Shown here piece by piece: positions 1 to 8,595 of a DNA stretch of 37,880 bases (position 1 is its first letter; each line of letters starts with the position of its first letter). Source of the stretch: Streptomyces sp. SID3343. GTDB lineage: Bacteria; Actinomycetota; Actinomycetes; Streptomycetales; Streptomycetaceae. The notes under the pieces are model-generated. The model saw only the letters and a list, made by a program, of their open reading frames with translations. It ran no database searches and was not told the DNA's origin. The stretch lies in the NCBI RefSeq assembly GCF_009865215.1, contig NZ_WWJX01001126.1:1-37880 (forward strand), written 5' to 3'. The translations under genes and the position numbers were made by a program.

Positions 1-858
1 GTCGGCGGCGAGCGCGGCCGCGACCCCCGCCGCGTCCACCTGCACCGGGACCGGCGCCGCGACCCGCGCGGCGACGGCGTCGATCCGCGCGCCGAGCGTG
101 GCGGCTGCGCCCTCGACGGCCGCCGTGACCACGGCGCGGGTCCTGACCTCGACATCATCCCTCCACTGCTGCACGGATCCGGCGGTCCGAGTCAGCCCCG
201 GCCGGGACGGATCCGGCAGTTCGAAACCCCAAACTTCGGCCGCGACTTCGCGGGCACTGGGCATGTCGTCCTCCTGGGTGGGTGGGGTCGTCGCGGTCGC
301 GGCGGCCCACAGTCGTTCGGGTCGGATGGCGCCGGGGTCGCCGTGGTCGTTGCCGGGGATGTTCGCGTGGCAGTAGTGGCCGGCTTGTCCGAGCCACACC
401 GCGCGGTCGCGCCTGGACCCGCCCGGGTAGGCGGGCGGCGGCCCCATCGGGAACCGGTCCGGGATGCCCCACGATCGGATGGCCCGCATCATTGCCCGGT
501 AGTTCGGGCCGGGGTGCCAACTCCCCTGCTCGGTGAACGGCGCCGCGGCGCGGCCGAGCACCTCGATCTGGATGCAGACCTCGCCGACCCTGTTCGACCG
601 GGTCGAGCCGTCGTTCCGCAACGCTCGCGCGGACTGGTCGAGCGCGCAGTACTGGCCGAGCGCGTCCGTCTCCGGGTCGTACACCAGGTGCGGCCACACC
701 TGCTCGCGCAACAGGTAGTCGGCCATCGACCGCCACATCGGTGCGCCGGTCGGCGACTCGACGGTGTGCCACACCACGCGCGGCGGACCGCCGTCCATCG
801 TGCCGCCGGTGACGCGGCCGATCTGCTCGGCCTCGGCAATCCAGCGTGTGCCAGCCAT
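1..858 (-). CDS. Endolysin, N-acetylmuramoyl-L-alanine amidase type (3' end beyond window)
   Basis: Predicted to cut the amide bond between muramic acid and the stem peptide at the end of the lytic cycle. The frame is open from ATG 858 to the window edge (286 codons, no stop). A catalytic-type His is at residue 31 (VVWHTVESP), and a GHYCHANIPGNDHGDPG segment at residues 160-176 is typical of the Amidase_2/PGRP endolysins of actinophages; H31, H161 or H164 and D174 are the likely zinc ligands (inference). A GGAGGG ribosome site precedes ATG 858. Residues after about 199 form a separate Ala/Val-rich tail starting MPSAREVAAEVWGFELPDP, a type often seen as a separate small gene in related phages. 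It follows the tail-tip genes, the usual place for lysis genes; no holin is in the window. Confidence 0.85.
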   Translation of the reverse strand, partial: MAGTRWIAEAEQIGRVTGGTMDGGPPRVVWHTVESPTGAPMWRSMADYLLREQVWPHLVYDPETDALGQYCALDQSARALRNDGSTRSNRVGEVCIQIEVLGRAAAPFTEQGSWHPGPNYRAMMRAIRSWGIPDRFPMGPPPAYPGGSRRDRAVWLGQAGHYCHANIPGNDHGDPGAIRPERLWAAATATTPPTQEDDMPSAREVAAEVWGFELPDPSRPGLTRTAGSVQQWRDDVEVRTRAVVTAAVEGAAATLGARIDAVAARVAAPVPVQVDAAGVAAALAAD

Positions 859-884
859 GGGCCCTCCTTCGGTGGGCATGCGAA

Positions 885-910
885 ACGCCCCGGCCGGCGG
901 CTCGGGGCGT
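885..910 (-). terminator. Stem-loop between tail-tip gene and endolysin
   Basis: ACGCCCCG at 885-892 pairs with CGGGGCGT at 903-910 around a 10-base loop. It lies in the only gap between the end of the tail gene (923) and the endolysin ribosome site. No T-run follows, so termination is partial at best. Confidence 0.45.
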
Positions 911-922
911 GGACGACGGGCT

Positions 923-1675
923 CTACGGTGTGCCGGATCCCCACGACCCGAACACGGCGGCGGACACCTTGCCGGACCCGCTGGTGCGGCGGGCCTCCAG
1001 CGTCAGATGCATCTCGGTGTGGATCGGTACCGACGACACGTCCGCCGTGATGTAGTCGATCCACGTGGTCCCGCCGGAGTTGTTGACGACCACGTTGCCG
1101 ACCGGGCTTCCGTTGGCGGTGATCCGCAGCTCGCCGTGGGCGTCGCCGAAACAGCCCAATCCCACGCGGGCGGTGATGCGGGGATGCTGCCGCGGTGACG
1201 TCGAGGTGTACAGGCCGTCGAACGAACTGTTCGTCGTGGAGCTCCACTCGTCGGACCGCAGACGGCCCCACCCGTGAGCCAACCAGGGCGTATCCAGGCC
1301 GCCCACGCGGTCCGTGGTCATCACGATGGTGCCGTTCGTGTCGCGGATCCACAGCCGCTGAACGTCCGCACCGGGTTGGCCTGCCGAGGCGGCGCCGGGC
1401 GCATAGATGCCGAGGGCGAGCGTGGCCTGGTCGTCACGGGCGAGCAGCCCACGCTGCGGCGAACCGTCCTGGTACGGAAAGAAAATGTCACCGAAAAGCA
1501 GGCCCTGATTCCCGGACGACGAGTCGACTCGAAGGGTGCCGCCCGACCCGATTCGAACGAGGCCGTCGATCACCTGGTCGAGCGCCGGCCGGATGTTCAC
1601 CCGCCCCGCGATCTGCCGCACGGTGTCCTCGATCCGGCGGATACGGTCCAGCAGGTCGGTGGGGATCGCGGGCAT
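923..1675 (-). CDS. Tail-tip or minor tail protein
   Basis: A 250-residue protein starting MPAIPTDLLDRIRRIEDTV. An N-terminal helical stretch (about 1-25, heptad-like LLDRIRRIEDTV) leads into RPALDQVIDGLVRIGSGGTLRV and then a Gly/Thr/Ser-rich beta region. This build is common for trimeric tail-tip or fibre proteins of Streptomyces phages. The frame is open further upstream to 1783, but ATG 1675 shares a base with the stop of the preceding gene (TGATG), which fixes the start. It is the last gene of the tail cluster, after the distal-tail and Gp37-like genes. Host-binding is inferred from position only. Confidence 0.7.
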   Translation of the reverse strand: MPAIPTDLLDRIRRIEDTVRQIAGRVNIRPALDQVIDGLVRIGSGGTLRVDSSSGNQGLLFGDIFFPYQDGSPQRGLLARDDQATLALGIYAPGAASAGQPGADVQRLWIRDTNGTIVMTTDRVGGLDTPWLAHGWGRLRSDEWSSTTNSSFDGLYTSTSPRQHPRITARVGLGCFGDAHGELRITANGSPVGNVVVNNSGGTTWIDYITADVSSVPIHTEMHLTLEARRTSGSGKVSAAVFGSWGSGTP

Positions 1676-2772
1676 CAGGCGGCCTCCAGGTACAGGCGTG
1701 CGGTCTCGACGCTGCCGCGCGCGGCCGGGGTGACGGCGCGGCCGACGACCCGATGCCGCAGCGAGATGCCGTCGGGAAACCACAGGTCACGGATGCGCAG
1801 CCGCACGTGCGCGCCGAGCTGCGGCAACGGCACGCCGCCGGTGCGGATCGTGACGCTCGGGATGATCTGCGGGTCGCGGGCTCGGGCGAGGTCGGCGCGG
1901 GCGTGCGCGTCGAGTACCGTCTGTGTCTCGACCGTCGAGTAGTCCGAGGTCCCGTCCATGCGGGGCCAGCCGGCGTCGATCAGGTCGTCGTTCGACCACA
2001 CCGCCGACATCAACGGCGTGGAGTCCGACGCCTGGTTGCGGTTGACGCTCGCGCCGCGGCTCTGCCAATGGGTGGCCTGGGTGCTGCCGTCCTCCGGCAG
2101 CTCGTACGCCTGGATCGGCCCCGGGTAGGACAGAACCGTGTCCTGCGATCCCGACGTGATGCGTGGGTATCCGAGCACGAGCTGCTTGGTCCGGGCGCCG
2201 AGCTCGTTGCGGTAGCTGCTGATCCGCCACTCGAAGCCGTTCTCGACGGCCACGAGCTCGTCGAGCAATTTGCGGATGGTCGGCAGGTCGTACCGGGAGT
2301 ACGTGCGGTCGCGGGCGACGCCGGACACCGTGGCGTAGTCAATCGTGACGCCGATGTCGCCGCCGGCCGCGCTCGACGCGTAGTCGATCAGGCCGCGCGC
2401 GATGTCGAACTGGTCGACGCCGGCGCCGATCTGCGTGTCCATCAGCAACCGGCGGTCGTAGTACGACTCCCACGATGCGGCCTGGATGGGCATCGTCGCG
2501 CGGCCTCGGTCGTCGACCGCGCGGGAGCGGGTCATCAGGATGCCGCCCCACGTGACCTCGCTGCCGGTCTCCAGCCACACCGCCGTGCGGCGGGTCGCCA
2601 GTCGAGATGCGCGGCGAGCGAGGTTGACGGACGTCACCGGGATGGTGCCGCGCAGCGACCCGGGTTTGCCGATCCAGTCGTCCCAGCCGAGGCCGTCGAC
2701 GGGCAGTGCGTCGATGACCTGGTCAGTGCGCAGGTCACAGAACAGGACGCGGGACGGCGACGGCGCCGTCAC
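1675..2772 (-). CDS. Minor tail protein, Gp37-like baseplate/tip component
   Basis: A 365-residue protein beginning with GTG 2772, which overlaps the preceding stop (GTGA). The N-terminus RVLFCDLRTDQVIDALPVDG and the segment WLETGSEVTWGGILMTRSR resemble the Gp37-like siphovirus tail proteins (ReqiPepy6 family) that follow the distal tail protein in many actinophages. No enzymatic motif is visible. The same frame is open up to 3768, but that part is a shadow of the upstream tail gene, rich in Arg and Pro. Family assignment is from overall look and order, not from a search. Confidence 0.7.
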   Translation of the reverse strand: MTAPSPSRVLFCDLRTDQVIDALPVDGLGWDDWIGKPGSLRGTIPVTSVNLARRASRLATRRTAVWLETGSEVTWGGILMTRSRAVDDRGRATMPIQAASWESYYDRRLLMDTQIGAGVDQFDIARGLIDYASSAAGGDIGVTIDYATVSGVARDRTYSRYDLPTIRKLLDELVAVENGFEWRISSYRNELGARTKQLVLGYPRITSGSQDTVLSYPGPIQAYELPEDGSTQATHWQSRGASVNRNQASDSTPLMSAVWSNDDLIDAGWPRMDGTSDYSTVETQTVLDAHARADLARARDPQIIPSVTIRTGGVPLPQLGAHVRLRIRDLWFPDGISLRHRVVGRAVTPAARGSVETARLYLEAA

Positions 2773-3860
2773 GACGCGCCTTGGTAGGTGAGCTGGGCGA
2801 TGAACCAGTTGTTGGTGGTCCAGGTCGCGGGCGTGGTCGGCCCGGACTGCCCGCCGGCGGCATCGACCAGGACGAGTTTGCCGGAGGTGCCCGTGGGCTG
2901 CATGTAGCAGGTCATGGACCTGATTCCGCCGACGACCGCGAGCGCACTGCCGACATAGCCCGACTCGGACCAGGCCGACGCTGCGGGCGCGACCGGCAGC
3001 GTGAAAAACCAGGGACCGATGCCCGGACCGCTGCTCGTCGTCGTGCCCCACTTCTGGGCGATCCTCACCGTGTAGGTCCGGCCGGTCTTCGTGTAGTGCG
3101 CCTCCCTCGACCCGTTGCCCAGGGACGGTGTGCCGGTCAGGCTCTCCCACGCCATGGCGTACGGGGTCCAGGCACCGAGCGGGATCGCCCCCAACGCGGC
3201 CGACACTGCCGACGGCATCGCGAACTCGACCCATGCGCCGCCGTTCCACTGGCACAGTCGGTCGGCCACGATCCGCACCTGGCCGACGTACGCGCCGGCG
3301 GCCGCCGACGCGTCGACGGGCAGGATGCCGCCGACCGCCACGGTGTACGCACGCAGGTCGGTGGCGCCGCCCCACGCCAGGCCGCCGGTGCCCGCGCTCG
3401 CCCCGGCCGGCACCGTGATCTGGTAGAGCGGCATCGTCGTCGGCGACGGCATCGCGGGTACCGTCGGCGAGCCGGCCTCGGTGCCCTTCACGATGACGAT
3501 GTTGCCGATGTACTGGCCGCCTGCGTCGTACACGTGGTCGTAGACCCGCAGGGCGATCACGTCGATGCGGGCGAGCGAGGCGTGCCCTGGATCGAGGGTG
3601 ACGGCGTGCGGCGCCGTTACGGCGGCGGCGTAGGCGCCCTGCGTGGAGGTGCCCTGCACGACGGCGCGGCCGAGGCCGATCGTCGCGGTCATTCCGGACC
3701 CGGACAACGCCATTGGGTTGCCGCCCGGGATCAGGCCAGCCCGGGTGGTCATGGTGCCCGTCGGCCACATCGTGCCGATCGGAGACAGGCGAGTGTCCTC
3801 GCGGGACTGCCCGCCGGCCGTGCCGGGCGACGGGTACAGCCAGCTCACACGAACGGTCAC
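2769..3860 (-). CDS. Structural tail protein (probable tip or fibre)
   Basis: A 363-residue protein. The first 170 residues (VRVSWLYPSP, then GMTATIGLGRAVVQGTS, and DPGHASLARIDVIALRVYD) match the pattern of actinophage tail proteins in which a conserved N-terminal attachment part carries a variable C-terminal domain. The C-terminal half (about 225-363) is aromatic- and Gly/Thr-rich, with WFFTLPVAP and SMTCYMQPTGTSGKLVL, and looks like a beta-sandwich. GTG 3860 is preceded by TGGAGGT. The gene lies 13 bases after the distal-tail stop and overlaps the next gene by GTGA. Receptor binding is inference. Confidence 0.7.
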   Translation of the reverse strand: MTVRVSWLYPSPGTAGGQSREDTRLSPIGTMWPTGTMTTRAGLIPGGNPMALSGSGMTATIGLGRAVVQGTSTQGAYAAAVTAPHAVTLDPGHASLARIDVIALRVYDHVYDAGGQYIGNIVIVKGTEAGSPTVPAMPSPTTMPLYQITVPAGASAGTGGLAWGGATDLRAYTVAVGGILPVDASAAAGAYVGQVRIVADRLCQWNGGAWVEFAMPSAVSAALGAIPLGAWTPYAMAWESLTGTPSLGNGSREAHYTKTGRTYTVRIAQKWGTTTSSGPGIGPWFFTLPVAPAASAWSESGYVGSALAVVGGIRSMTCYMQPTGTSGKLVLVDAAGGQSGPTTPATWTTNNWFIAQLTYQGAS

Positions 3861-3873
3861 GCTGACCTCCAGG

Positions 3874-4743
3874 TCACCAGTGGGCGGATCGCCAGCGGAC
3901 CGTCATGGTCGCGGCGGGGTCGGTCGAGCCGGGCGCGGCCCGGTAGGCAAGATCGGTGGAGCCCGGTTCGAGGACGAACCACTCCTCCGGGACCGAGCGC
4001 GCGGTCGCGGTGTACAGCCGGTCGGCGCCGTTCAGGAGGACCGACCCGGCGGCGGTGTCGATCGTGAGGGTCTCGCTCGCGGCGAGGGTCACGTCGTACT
4101 CCAGACGCGCGCCGTCGCTCAGGCGAACGCACGATGGTCGATCGGTGGGGCCACGGAACTCGATCGTCGGCGAGCTCGGCGCCGTGCCCGCGTTGACGAC
4201 GTCGACGCTGCCGGGCACGGCGGGCGTGCCCCAATCGAGCGGCCACGTCAGCGGGAACGTCAGCCCGGACTCGGCCTGCGGCAGGCCGGTGACGGCGACT
4301 TGCTCGGCGAGCTCGTACCGGCGCGGATCCGAGCACAACCACTGGAGCGTAACGCCCACGATCGTCCCGACCCGGTACGCCCGGTCGACGGGCAGGCGCC
4401 GCCGGATCACCCGGCCGTACGCGAGGAGCGGCCCGCGGCTGTCGAGCCACACCACCAGCGGCTGTTCGTCCGTCCGAACCCCGGTCGCGGCGTTCAGCGC
4501 GGCAACCGTCGCACCGACCTGGTCCGCCGAGACGCGCACGATCACCTCGGCCGTCACGGTCCGGGACTGCGCGAGGAGCGGCCCGACCGCCGACCCGTGA
4601 CGGCCGGAGTACAGGACGCTCGCGTCGTCCAGGTCCGGTAGCTCCTCCCAGCCCTCCAGCGACCGCAGCCGCAGCGGGTCCGTCCCGAGCACCAGGCCGG
4701 ACCACTCCACCTGACCCACGGCGGCAACGAGTGCACCGATCAC
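3874..4743 (-). CDS. Distal tail protein (Dit-like)
   Basis: A 289-residue protein. The opening GQVEWSGLVLGTDPLRLRSLEGWEELP is typical of the siphovirus distal tail protein that forms the ring between tail tube and tip; the C-terminal half (VDVVNAGTAPSSPTIEFRGPTDRP) has the expected galectin-like beta character. GTG 4743 is chosen because GGGGGAGG ends five bases upstream; GTG 4749, which overlaps the tape-measure stop, is an in-frame alternative. It sits directly after the tape measure, the standard place. Confidence 0.8.
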   Translation of the reverse strand: MIGALVAAVGQVEWSGLVLGTDPLRLRSLEGWEELPDLDDASVLYSGRHGSAVGPLLAQSRTVTAEVIVRVSADQVGATVAALNAATGVRTDEQPLVVWLDSRGPLLAYGRVIRRRLPVDRAYRVGTIVGVTLQWLCSDPRRYELAEQVAVTGLPQAESGLTFPLTWPLDWGTPAVPGSVDVVNAGTAPSSPTIEFRGPTDRPSCVRLSDGARLEYDVTLAASETLTIDTAAGSVLLNGADRLYTATARSVPEEWFVLEPGSTDLAYRAAPGSTDPAATMTVRWRSAHW

Positions 4744-4745
4744 GG

Positions 4746-7448
4746 TCACCTCCCCCGCAATTCCCAGTCGAGGGCGTGGGCCATCTGCTCCGGCGTTTCG
4801 CCGGAGCTGTGCCATCCGCCGTTGATCTGGACCATCGGCCCGGTGCGCTCGGCCGCGACCGGTGTGGTGCCGCCGACCGACGCGATCCGCGCGGGCATCG
4901 CCATCGACGGCATCGACGCCGTGAGCTCCCCGAGCTGCGCGCGTAGGGCCGGTGTTTGGCTGTCGATCCCGCGCATGAACCCCTGCATGACCAGGCGCCC
5001 GTTCGCCGTCAGCAACTTGGCGTCTGTGGCCGGCGGACCCTTCCAGTCGGGCAGCATGTCCGTCAAGTTGGACAAGGTGCTCTTGACGTCGTTGAACATC
5101 GACTTGGCCCCGTTGATCAGGCCCTTGACGATGTCCACGCCCGCGTTCCAGAGGAGCCGTTGGAGGTCGCCCAGGCCGCCCAGGACGTCCCCGGGGAGCC
5201 CGCGCACCCACGCCATGAGCTCCTCGCCCTTCGCGACGGCGCCGCGCTTCATGTCGCCGAAGAAGCCGGTCACGCTGCCGACCATCCCGGACACCTTGCT
5301 GGAGACCCACTCGGCGCCGTCCGAGGCGGCGCCCTTGACCGACCGCCACGCGCCCGTCACCAGGTTCGAGACCCAGCCCCACGCCGCCCGCGTGGCGCCG
5401 ACGATCTCGTCCCACCAGTAGATGACGGCTGCCGCGACCGCGATCACCAGCGCGATCGCCCACCCGACAGGGCCCATCCCGATCAGCCAGGCAAGCGCCA
5501 TCTGGGCACCACGGATGAGGGCCTGACTGCCCATCAGCACCCACTGAGCAACCACGACGGCCGCCGACACGACGGCCTGCCCGGCCGCCGCAATCCACCC
5601 GCCGATCACCGCCCAATGCGCGAGCACCGACGTTGCCGCCGACGTCGTCGCAGTCGTGCGGGTGAGGATCCACGCCGCAACCTGCGTCGCCGCGCTGACC
5701 GTCGCGCCAGCCGCCGCCGCGACCATCGCGGGCAACAGGATGATGGTGATGATCGAGGCGACCGCGAGTAGCGGCTCCCGGTTGTTGCCGATCCACGTCG
5801 CGGTGGTCTTCACGGCGGGCACGACGTCGTCCCGCAGCACGCGGCCTGTCGCCATTGCGGCAGGCACGACGTGGTCGTTGAGCCAGCCGCCAACTTCCCG
5901 CAGCACGGGCACCAGGTCGTCCCGGACCGCACCGCCGGCCGACCGCACAGCAGGCACGACGTGGTCGTTGAGCCAGCCGCCGAACGTGATCAGGCGAGGA
6001 ACGACCTTGTCGCCGAGTACCTCCACGAACGCCTGCGTCAGGTGCCGCTTGAACTGCTCGACCTTCACCCCGGCGTTGTCGCGCAGCGTGGCCCCCGCCT
6101 TGTCAGCCGCGCCCGCCACCTCGCCCAGACCCGCGACAGCGGTCGAGGGATCCATCTTGCTCAAGGCCTGCCCCAAATCCTCGGCCTTGGTCCCGAACAG
6201 TCCCACCGCGACGGTCGATGCGGTGGCCGGGTCCTTGATCGCGCGGATCCGGGCGAACACGTCGTTCAGGGCGGCGGAGGCACCCGGGCCGCCCTTGGCG
6301 AACACGTCGATCATCGTCTTCGCGTCGAGGCCGAGGGCCTTGTACGCGTCGGCGGCGCCCTGCGAGCCGTCGATCGACAAAAGCGAGAACTCCTTGACGG
6401 CGTCGGCCGCCGTGTCGGCGTCGCGTGCACCGCCCTGGAGCGCCTGCTGCATCAGGCCGAGCGCCATCGTCGAGTCGAGCCCGACCTTTTTGAACTGCAC
6501 GCTGTATTCGACGAACGTGTCGAGCAAGTCCTCGGCGCTGTTTACGCCGATCTGGGTGCCGCGCACCAGGACGTCCATCGCTTCGGTCGCGGACCCGGCG
6601 ATGCCGCTCTTGAGCATCCGGGAGACGGCGGCGGACACCTTGCTGAAGTCCTCGCCCATCAGCGTCGCCGTGTCGGCCACGTGTGTGGCCATCTCGGTCA
6701 TCTGCTGCTTGGACGCGCCGGGCGGCAGCAGCCCGTGTTGGGCGATGCCCCGCACGACTTCGGCGGCGTCCTCCACCGAGTCGACGATTGCCCCGGAGTA
6801 CAGGGCGCCGGTGATCTTGCCGTAGCGCGCGGCGTCCGCGCTGGTTCCTCCGAGTTGCGCGGCGAGCTTGGAGTTGATCTGGCCCTGGTCCATCGCCTCG
6901 CTGATGCCGGCGAACAGAGCGGCGCCCGCAGCAGCCGCGGCGACGACCGCTGCCGCAACGAGCTTCTTCGTCAACGACATGCCGCCGGCCTCGCCCGCGG
7001 CCTCGCCTGCGTCGCTCGCCTCCTGGGTGAGGGACCGGTCGAGTGCGTCGCCCGCGTCCTGTCCGGCATCGGCGCCCGCGGACGTGGCCGCGCTGTCGAG
7101 GGAGCGGTCGAGTGCCGTGCCCGCGCTCGATCCGGCCTGCCGGGCGCCGGCGTCGAGCTGGGCCTGAAGCGCGGCGGCCGACGCGTCGCCAGCCTGGCCG
7201 CCCGCCGAACCCGCACCCGGCGTCAGGGTGTTCGCCAGGCCCTGGACGACGGATGCGGCGCCCGCGCGCACTTGGTCGACGAGCCTGCCGATCAGGCCCT
7301 GTCCGGCGCCGGTACCCGCCTGCTCGGACGTGCGGGTGACGTCGCCCGCGAGGGCCTGCATGACTGCGGTGACGTGGCTCGCCCCGCGGTCCAGGTCGCG
7401 CGTCTCCAGGCTCGCGAAGCCCACCAACTCGCCGACGTTGAGCGCCAC
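4746..7448 (-). CDS. Tail tape measure protein
   Basis: The largest gene of the window (900 residues), GTG start after GGAGGTGG. The family's size rule of roughly 0.15 nm per residue predicts a tail of about 135 nm. Residues about 10-160 are Ala/Gly/Ser-rich helical repeats (AGTALDRSLDSAATSAGADAG). Hydrophobic segments occur near VAAAVVAAAAAGAALFAGI, IITIILLPAMVAAAAGA and GWAIALVIAVAAAVIYWW, as expected for a protein that can enter the membrane on DNA ejection. The middle region (ALGLMQQALQGGARDADTAADAVKEFSLL) matches the phage minor-tail TMP core. A 30-residue unit starting GGWLNDHVVPA is duplicated. Confidence 0.93.
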   Translation of the reverse strand: MALNVGELVGFASLETRDLDRGASHVTAVMQALAGDVTRTSEQAGTGAGQGLIGRLVDQVRAGAASVVQGLANTLTPGAGSAGGQAGDASAAALQAQLDAGARQAGSSAGTALDRSLDSAATSAGADAGQDAGDALDRSLTQEASDAGEAAGEAGGMSLTKKLVAAAVVAAAAAGAALFAGISEAMDQGQINSKLAAQLGGTSADAARYGKITGALYSGAIVDSVEDAAEVVRGIAQHGLLPPGASKQQMTEMATHVADTATLMGEDFSKVSAAVSRMLKSGIAGSATEAMDVLVRGTQIGVNSAEDLLDTFVEYSVQFKKVGLDSTMALGLMQQALQGGARDADTAADAVKEFSLLSIDGSQGAADAYKALGLDAKTMIDVFAKGGPGASAALNDVFARIRAIKDPATASTVAVGLFGTKAEDLGQALSKMDPSTAVAGLGEVAGAADKAGATLRDNAGVKVEQFKRHLTQAFVEVLGDKVVPRLITFGGWLNDHVVPAVRSAGGAVRDDLVPVLREVGGWLNDHVVPAAMATGRVLRDDVVPAVKTTATWIGNNREPLLAVASIITIILLPAMVAAAAGATVSAATQVAAWILTRTTATTSAATSVLAHWAVIGGWIAAAGQAVVSAAVVVAQWVLMGSQALIRGAQMALAWLIGMGPVGWAIALVIAVAAAVIYWWDEIVGATRAAWGWVSNLVTGAWRSVKGAASDGAEWVSSKVSGMVGSVTGFFGDMKRGAVAKGEELMAWVRGLPGDVLGGLGDLQRLLWNAGVDIVKGLINGAKSMFNDVKSTLSNLTDMLPDWKGPPATDAKLLTANGRLVMQGFMRGIDSQTPALRAQLGELTASMPSMAMPARIASVGGTTPVAAERTGPMVQINGGWHSSGETPEQMAHALDWELRGR
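5860..5981 (-). repeat. 32-bp direct repeat within the tape measure gene
   Basis: Bases 5860-5891 and 5950-5981 are identical; the repeats lie 90 bp apart and both encode the peptide GGWLNDHVVPA in the same frame. The following residues (VRDDLVPV and LRDDVVPAV) are also alike, showing a 30-residue internal duplication. Confidence 0.9.
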
Positions 7449-7475
7449 GGATCACCACCTCCGTGGGGTACTGCG

Positions 7476-7688
7476 TCAGGTCGCGGGGATGCCCGTGATG
7501 GCTGCGATCTCGCCTGGGTTGACGACGGCGCGCGGTGTGCGACGCCATGCCTCGCGGAACAGGGCGTCCGGGGACAGGCCGGAGATGCAGACACCGAACT
7601 CGCGTGTGGTCAGAGCTCGTACGGCGTGAGCGTCGAGGCCGTACTCACGCCGCAAGTCGGCCTCGACGACCCGCCAACTGCGGATCAC
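7476..7688 (-). CDS. Tail assembly chaperone, downstream (T-like) part
   Basis: The part after GTG 7688 encodes 70 residues (MIRSWRVVEADLRREYGLDAH). The frame is open upstream and joins the preceding gene through a -1 slip at 7766-7760, giving SPGEQGGKARSRQEQQENEEFWQAVIRSW before the residues above. The resulting fusion would be 218 residues. In lambda and most siphoviruses the G and GT chaperones made this way coat the tape measure during tail assembly. GTG 7688 overlaps the upstream stop (GTGA), so independent initiation cannot be excluded. Confidence 0.8.
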   Translation of the reverse strand: MIRSWRVVEADLRREYGLDAHAVRALTTREFGVCISGLSPDALFREAWRRTPRAVVNPGEIAAITGIPAT

Positions 7689-8131
7689 CGCTTGCCAGAA
7701 CTCTTCGTTCTCTTGCTGCTCTTGGCGGCTGCGCGCTTTGCCGCCCTGTTCGCCGGGACTTTTCCCGCCTCGTCCTCCTCAACCGAGGCCGCGGCTTCGG
7801 CCAGGGTCATGGATCCGGGCGAGGTCATGTTGGCGCCGGCCCACCGCATCAGGACACCGAGGGAGTCGGAAGCGAACGGGCTCGTCGACTCCCACTCGTC
7901 GAGCGCGGCGGCGCCGAAGATCGGTACCAGGATGTCCCGCATCACGCCCGGATCCTCCGACTTGGAGAGACGCCGGGTCATCAGGGTGAACGCGATCGGG
8001 ACGCCGATCGGAAGCGTGTAGATCTCGCCGCCGATCTTGATGCTTGCCGGGCGGATCTCGGCCTGGGTCTCGACGATGAACGCGTCGAAGTCCTCGGGCT
8101 CCAATGCCTCTACGGGTGCGCGCTCGCTCAT
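7685..8131 (-). CDS. Tail assembly chaperone, G-like
   Basis: A 148-residue protein: MSERAPVEALEPEDFDAFIV, a central compact domain (GEIYTLPIGVPIAFTLMTRRLSKSEDPGVMRDILVPIFG) and a very basic Lys/Ser/Ala tail after residue 124 (KRAAAKSSKRTKSSGKR). The tail is replaced by the T-like part when the -1 frameshift occurs. The start overlaps the major tail protein stop (ATGA). It acts with the frameshift product to hold the tape measure protein open while tail tube subunits are added. Confidence 0.88.
   Translation of the reverse strand: MSERAPVEALEPEDFDAFIVETQAEIRPASIKIGGEIYTLPIGVPIAFTLMTRRLSKSEDPGVMRDILVPIFGAAALDEWESTSPFASDSLGVLMRWAGANMTSPGSMTLAEAAASVEEDEAGKVPANRAAKRAAAKSSKRTKSSGKR
7760..7766 (-). 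promoter_or_regulatory. Programmed -1 ribosomal frameshift site GGGAAAA
   Basis: On the coding strand GGGAAAA lies in register X-XXY-YYZ: the zero-frame codons are GGA (7765-7763) and AAA (7762-7760) of the 8131 gene. After a -1 slip the frame continues without a stop to 7476. It is placed at codons 123-124 of 149, between the major tail protein and the tape measure, exactly where siphoviruses use this signal. Confidence 0.85.
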
Positions 8132-8583
8132 GCGACCGGCATGGTCGTCGGGGCGCCGGAGCGGCGGAACGTGCAGGACCAGGTGCTCTTGTCGTTGTTG
8201 CCGCCACCCTTTTCACCGGGGCTCATCGTCGCGTCCCAGACCGCCCACAGGTCGGTTTGGCTCTCGTGGCGAAAGCGCACCCGGTTGTGCGAGTCGACGC
8301 CGAGCCGCGGCATCCACACGGTGTCGATGTACGCCTGACCCGGGTCCTGCGCGCCGGTCACGGTGTCGACGGCGTGCTGACCCTCCAGGGCCAGGCTCGC
8401 CCCCCGCTGCATGACGTCTTCCTCGTAGTTGCCGTCCGACCCGAAGTGGGTCGTTTCGGCGGTCTCCTCGTTTTCGCCCGGGTTGAGCTTGAACGAACTG
8501 ATGTTGCTGATGGTCAGCCAGGTATCCGGGGCGGATTCGACCTGGTAGAGCCAGCCGCGGGCGTCGATGGGGCGCTGTGTCAT
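8128..8583 (-). CDS. Major tail protein
   Basis: A 151-residue protein (MTQRPIDARGWLYQVESAPDTWLTISNISSF). NPGENEETAETTHFGSDG and SWSCTFRRSGAP-type strands give the profile of siphovirus tail-tube proteins: beta-rich, about 150 residues, encoded directly before the chaperone pair. GGAGG precedes ATG 8583. It should be among the most highly made late proteins, stacking into the tube around the tape measure. Confidence 0.88.
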   Translation of the reverse strand: MTQRPIDARGWLYQVESAPDTWLTISNISSFKLNPGENEETAETTHFGSDGNYEEDVMQRGASLALEGQHAVDTVTGAQDPGQAYIDTVWMPRLGVDSHNRVRFRHESQTDLWAVWDATMSPGEKGGGNNDKSTWSCTFRRSGAPTTMPVA

Positions 8584-8595
8584 GGGGGTTCCTCC

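Noticed and set aside
1195..2787. 530-residue open frame on the plus strand, and similar long plus-strand frames (5871-8021, 15724-16956, 29466-30668)
   Set aside because: Arg/Gly/Ala-rich shadows of well supported minus-strand genes, an effect of high GC content.
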